6,635 nt of DNA from UBA12276 sp041476285 (GTDB lineage Archaea > Micrarchaeota > Micrarchaeia > Micrarchaeales > Micrarchaeaceae). The notes under the pieces were generated by a model that did no database searches, was not told the origin of the DNA, and saw nothing but the letters and a program-made list of their open reading frames with translations. The stretch covers positions 1 to 6,635 of the forward strand of contig JBGOTD010000044.1 of assembly GCA_041476285.1 (NCBI GenBank), in the 5' to 3' direction. Shown in pieces: positions 5,316 to 6,635 of the stretch. Positions within the stretch are counted from its first letter, which is position 1; the number at the start of each line of letters is the position of its first letter. The position numbers and the translations under genes are program-made.

Positions 5316-5612
5316 ATGCACGGATATAATAATAAGAACATTGTGCTCCATGAGCTCATAGGTCTCGATGCAGAGGTAATAAACTGCAGGGACCGCTCGC
5401 AGGTAGGAATTAAAGGAAGAGTAATAAACGAAACGAAAAATCTTCTATATCTGAGGCATGATTCGAAAATAAATAAGGTAGTTAAGAAAATCTCTGTATT
5501 CAAATTTACACACGGCAGCGAATCCTTCGTTGTCGATGGTGAAGAGATAAGCTTTAGAGCATATGAGCGCACTGAGAAGGCACTTAAGTTTTATAAAAGA
5601 AGAACAATGTGA
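5316..5612 (+). CDS. rnp1: Ribonuclease P protein component 1 (Rpp29/Pop4 homologue)
   Basis: This is an Sm-like beta-barrel protein subunit of archaeal RNase P, which assists the catalytic RNA in trimming tRNA 5' leaders. Visible are LHELIGLDAEVI, RSQVGIKGRVINETKNLLYL (the family hallmark GIKGxVxxETxNxL), the strand VVKKISVFKF, then VDGEEISFRAYERTEKALKF, which matches the family C-terminus. Length is 98 aa from ATG 5316 or 89 aa from GTG 5343. Conserved residues begin right at GTG 5343 (Val-Leu-His-Glu-Leu-Ile-Gly), and the TATA-like box at 5307-5314 fits the later start, but I keep the ATG as the outer bound. It is the first gene of a compact cluster with uS17, uL14 and uL24, its usual archaeal neighbours. 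Confidence 0.93.
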   Translation: MHGYNNKNIVLHELIGLDAEVINCRDRSQVGIKGRVINETKNLLYLRHDSKINKVVKKISVFKFTHGSESFVVDGEEISFRAYERTEKALKFYKRRTM

Positions 5613-5616
5613 TCAT

Positions 5617-5913
5617 TTGGAATGCAATGACCCTAAATGTCCGACGCACGGCATGCTTAAAACACGAGGCAACGAGATAGAGGGCGTAGTGGTCAGCGAC
5701 AAGGCAAAGAAGACGGTAATAATCGAGCATGCATACACGACATTCCTCCACAAATACGAGCGATCACTCAGAAAGACATCAAGAATAGCTGCGTACAATC
5801 CCGAATGCATCAACGCAAAAAGCGGCGACACAGTGGTCATATCAGAGACAAGGCGATTAAGCAAGACGAAATCTTTCGTCGTTACAAAAATAGTTGACAG
5901 GGTGCAGAAATGA
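5617..5913 (+). CDS. rps17: 30S ribosomal protein uS17 (S17)
   Basis: This 16S rRNA-binding OB-fold protein of the small subunit is the archaeal type. After a cysteine-rich start, CNDPKCPTHG (equivalent to the family C-D-x-x-CPFHG), come GNEIEGVVVSDKAKKTVIIEH, KYERSLRKTSRIAAYNP, CINAKSGDTVVISETRRLSKTKSFVV and a short basic end. I chose TTG 5617 (98 aa): it is 4 bases after the rnp1 stop, and GTGATC (5609-5614) places GTG exactly five bases before it, a strong match to an archaeal 16S tail. The alternative ATG 5563 gives 116 aa but overlaps rnp1 by 50 bases and has no ribosome binding element, and its added N-terminus looks like a shadow of rnp1 codons. Family members of about 105-115 aa leave some doubt. 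The stop overlaps the rpl14 start (ATGA). Confidence 0.93.
   Translation: MECNDPKCPTHGMLKTRGNEIEGVVVSDKAKKTVIIEHAYTTFLHKYERSLRKTSRIAAYNPECINAKSGDTVVISETRRLSKTKSFVVTKIVDRVQK
5901..5904 (+). promoter_or_regulatory. rpl14: Ribosome binding site GGTG for rpl14
   Basis: GGTG inside the last codons of rps17 is followed by five bases and ATG 5910. With the ATGA overlap it points to translation coupling between uS17 and uL14. Confidence 0.5.
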
Positions 5914-6311
5914 AGGGGCTATCCACCAGAATATCAAAAGTACTCATACCGGGCACTGTGCTTACATGCGCAGACAACAGCGGGGCTAAGACGCTTATGA
6001 TAATAAACAGGATAGGAAAGGGCGGAGGCAGAAAGGGCAGATATTCAAGATCCGGGCTTTGTGATGTGGTAATCGCAAGCGTAAAATCCGGAAATCCGCA
6101 GTACGTCAAGAAGAAGGTGCGGGTCATGATAATAAGGCAGAAGGCGCCGATAAGAAGGGCGAACGGCATGCGCGTGAAGTTCGAGGACAATGCGGGCATA
6201 CTGATAACAGAGACAAATCTTGCCGTAGGCACAGAGGTAAAGGGCGCAATGGCAAGGGAGATAGTCGAACGATATGTAAAGCTTGCAGGAATAGCATCAA
6301 GAGTGGTTTAA
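5910..6311 (+). CDS. rpl14: 50S ribosomal protein uL14 (L14)
   Basis: This large-subunit protein binds 23S rRNA near the subunit interface. The 133 aa are full length for archaea. Motifs: GTVLTCADNSGAKTLMII (15-32), the glycine/basic loop GKGGGRKGRYSRSGLCDVVIASV (36-58), the family signature VRVMIIRQKAPIRRANGMRVKFEDNAGILI (70-99), then the archaeal/eukaryotic C-terminus VKGAMAREIVERYVKLAGIAS (110-130). It starts at ATG 5910 within the ATGA overlap with rps17, with GGTG five bases upstream. Its stop TAA shares the last A with the ATG of rpl24 (TAATG), so the three ribosomal genes are probably made from one message by re-initiation. Confidence 0.97.
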   Translation: MKGLSTRISKVLIPGTVLTCADNSGAKTLMIINRIGKGGGRKGRYSRSGLCDVVIASVKSGNPQYVKKKVRVMIIRQKAPIRRANGMRVKFEDNAGILITETNLAVGTEVKGAMAREIVERYVKLAGIASRVV

Positions 6312-6635
6312 TGATAAGCAGCGGCAAACCTAAAAAGCAAAGATTCTTCAGATTCAATGCACCGCTCCACATGAGGCAGCATTTCCTGCATTCTCATGTA
6401 GACAAGGCGATTAAGAAAAAACTAAACCTGAAGAAGTCATCGGTGCAGATATCGAGAGGAGATACAGTGAAGATAATGGCAGGGAGCAAGAAAGGCACCA
6501 CAGGAAAGGTGACAAGAGTGAACCTCAGGACAGGAAAGATAAGTATAGATTCGCTCACCAAGAAAAATGCTCGAGGAAAGGAGTTCAATATTCCGATAAG
6601 TGCAAGCAACGTATATATCACGGACCTCAACCTCA
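6311..6635 (+). CDS. rpl24: 50S ribosomal protein uL24 (L24), partial at right edge
   Basis: This is a large-subunit assembly-initiating protein with a KOW motif, here with 108 codons before the window ends. The start ATG 6311-6313 overlaps the rpl14 stop by one base, and GTG at 6303-6305 lies five bases upstream. The archaeal N-terminus is clear: KPKKQRFFRFNAPLHMRQHF (6-25), matching the family's Lys/Arg-rich start plus NAPLHxR. Next comes the KOW region SRGDTVKIMAGSKKGTTGKV (48-67) with VNLRTGKISID, then the FNIPISASNVYITDL end, typical of archaeal/eukaryotic L24/L26. Few residues should be missing, since the family is about 115-125 aa. In most archaea rps4e and rpl5 come next; that part is outside the window. 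Confidence 0.95.
   Translation, partial: MISSGKPKKQRFFRFNAPLHMRQHFLHSHVDKAIKKKLNLKKSSVQISRGDTVKIMAGSKKGTTGKVTRVNLRTGKISIDSLTKKNARGKEFNIPISASNVYITDLNL

Noticed and set aside
5150..5572. 140-codon reverse ORF spanning the DUF373 end and rnp1
   Set aside because: It covers two well-supported plus-strand genes, their promoter and terminator, and shows no recognisable domain.
6394..6630. Reverse-strand hydrophobic ORF at the right edge
   Set aside because: It is antisense to uL24, whose NAPLH and KOW motifs are unmistakable; the hydrophobicity comes from reversed Lys codons.

Overview
The window looks archaeal. Evidence: a eukaryotic-type DNA primase catalytic subunit (PriS), a Pth2-type peptidyl-tRNA hydrolase, the archaea-specific membrane family DUF373, the RNase P protein Rpp29/Rnp1, and archaeal versions of uS17, uL14 and uL24 in archaeal order. 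Promoters look like TATA/TFB boxes, and the 5' leaders implied by them are short. ATA (Ile) and AGG/AGA (Arg) codons are used heavily, and GTG/TTG starts seem common. Compact packing and an unusually split ribosomal cluster would suit a small-genome DPANN-type archaeon (for example Micrarchaeota-like). That lineage guess is inference only.

Layout. (1) 1-300, minus strand: a 74-aa two-helix membrane protein whose stop overlaps (ATGA) the start of a second short ORF. The second ORF stops after 12 codons but looks as if a one-base indel has broken a transmembrane segment. (2) 284-975, plus strand: an AT-rich region with a good TATA box, then a 35-aa signal-peptide-like ORF with a clear ribosome binding site, then a winged-helix regulator. 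(3) 976-1047: a convergent gap holding a near-perfect 25-bp palindrome. (4) 1048-2336: a divergent pair, a minimal O6-alkylguanine-DNA alkyltransferase (minus) and a branched-chain aminotransferase IlvE (plus). (5) 2339-3923: Pth2 (minus), convergent with ilvE with a 2-nt gap and divergent from priS (plus). (6) 4019-5239: a DUF373 six-helix membrane protein with a small C-terminal barrel-like domain. (7) 5316-6635: rnp1-rps17-rpl14-rpl24, running off the right edge, tightly packed and probably translationally coupled.

The right half is information-processing machinery: replication priming, tRNA recycling, tRNA 5' maturation and the ribosome. The left 600 bases are more AT-rich and hold short, poorly recognisable membrane or secreted genes, typical of fast-evolving accessory DNA.

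The most notable structural signal is a repeated ribosome-binding register: (G/A/T)GTG, exactly five bases, then the start codon. It appears before at least seven starts and helps choose between alternative starts. In the 400-545 region the GGTG element lies inside one arm of a perfect 10-bp inverted repeat. The other arm overlaps a competing hairpin, which suggests, but does not prove, RNA-level control of the 35-aa ORF.
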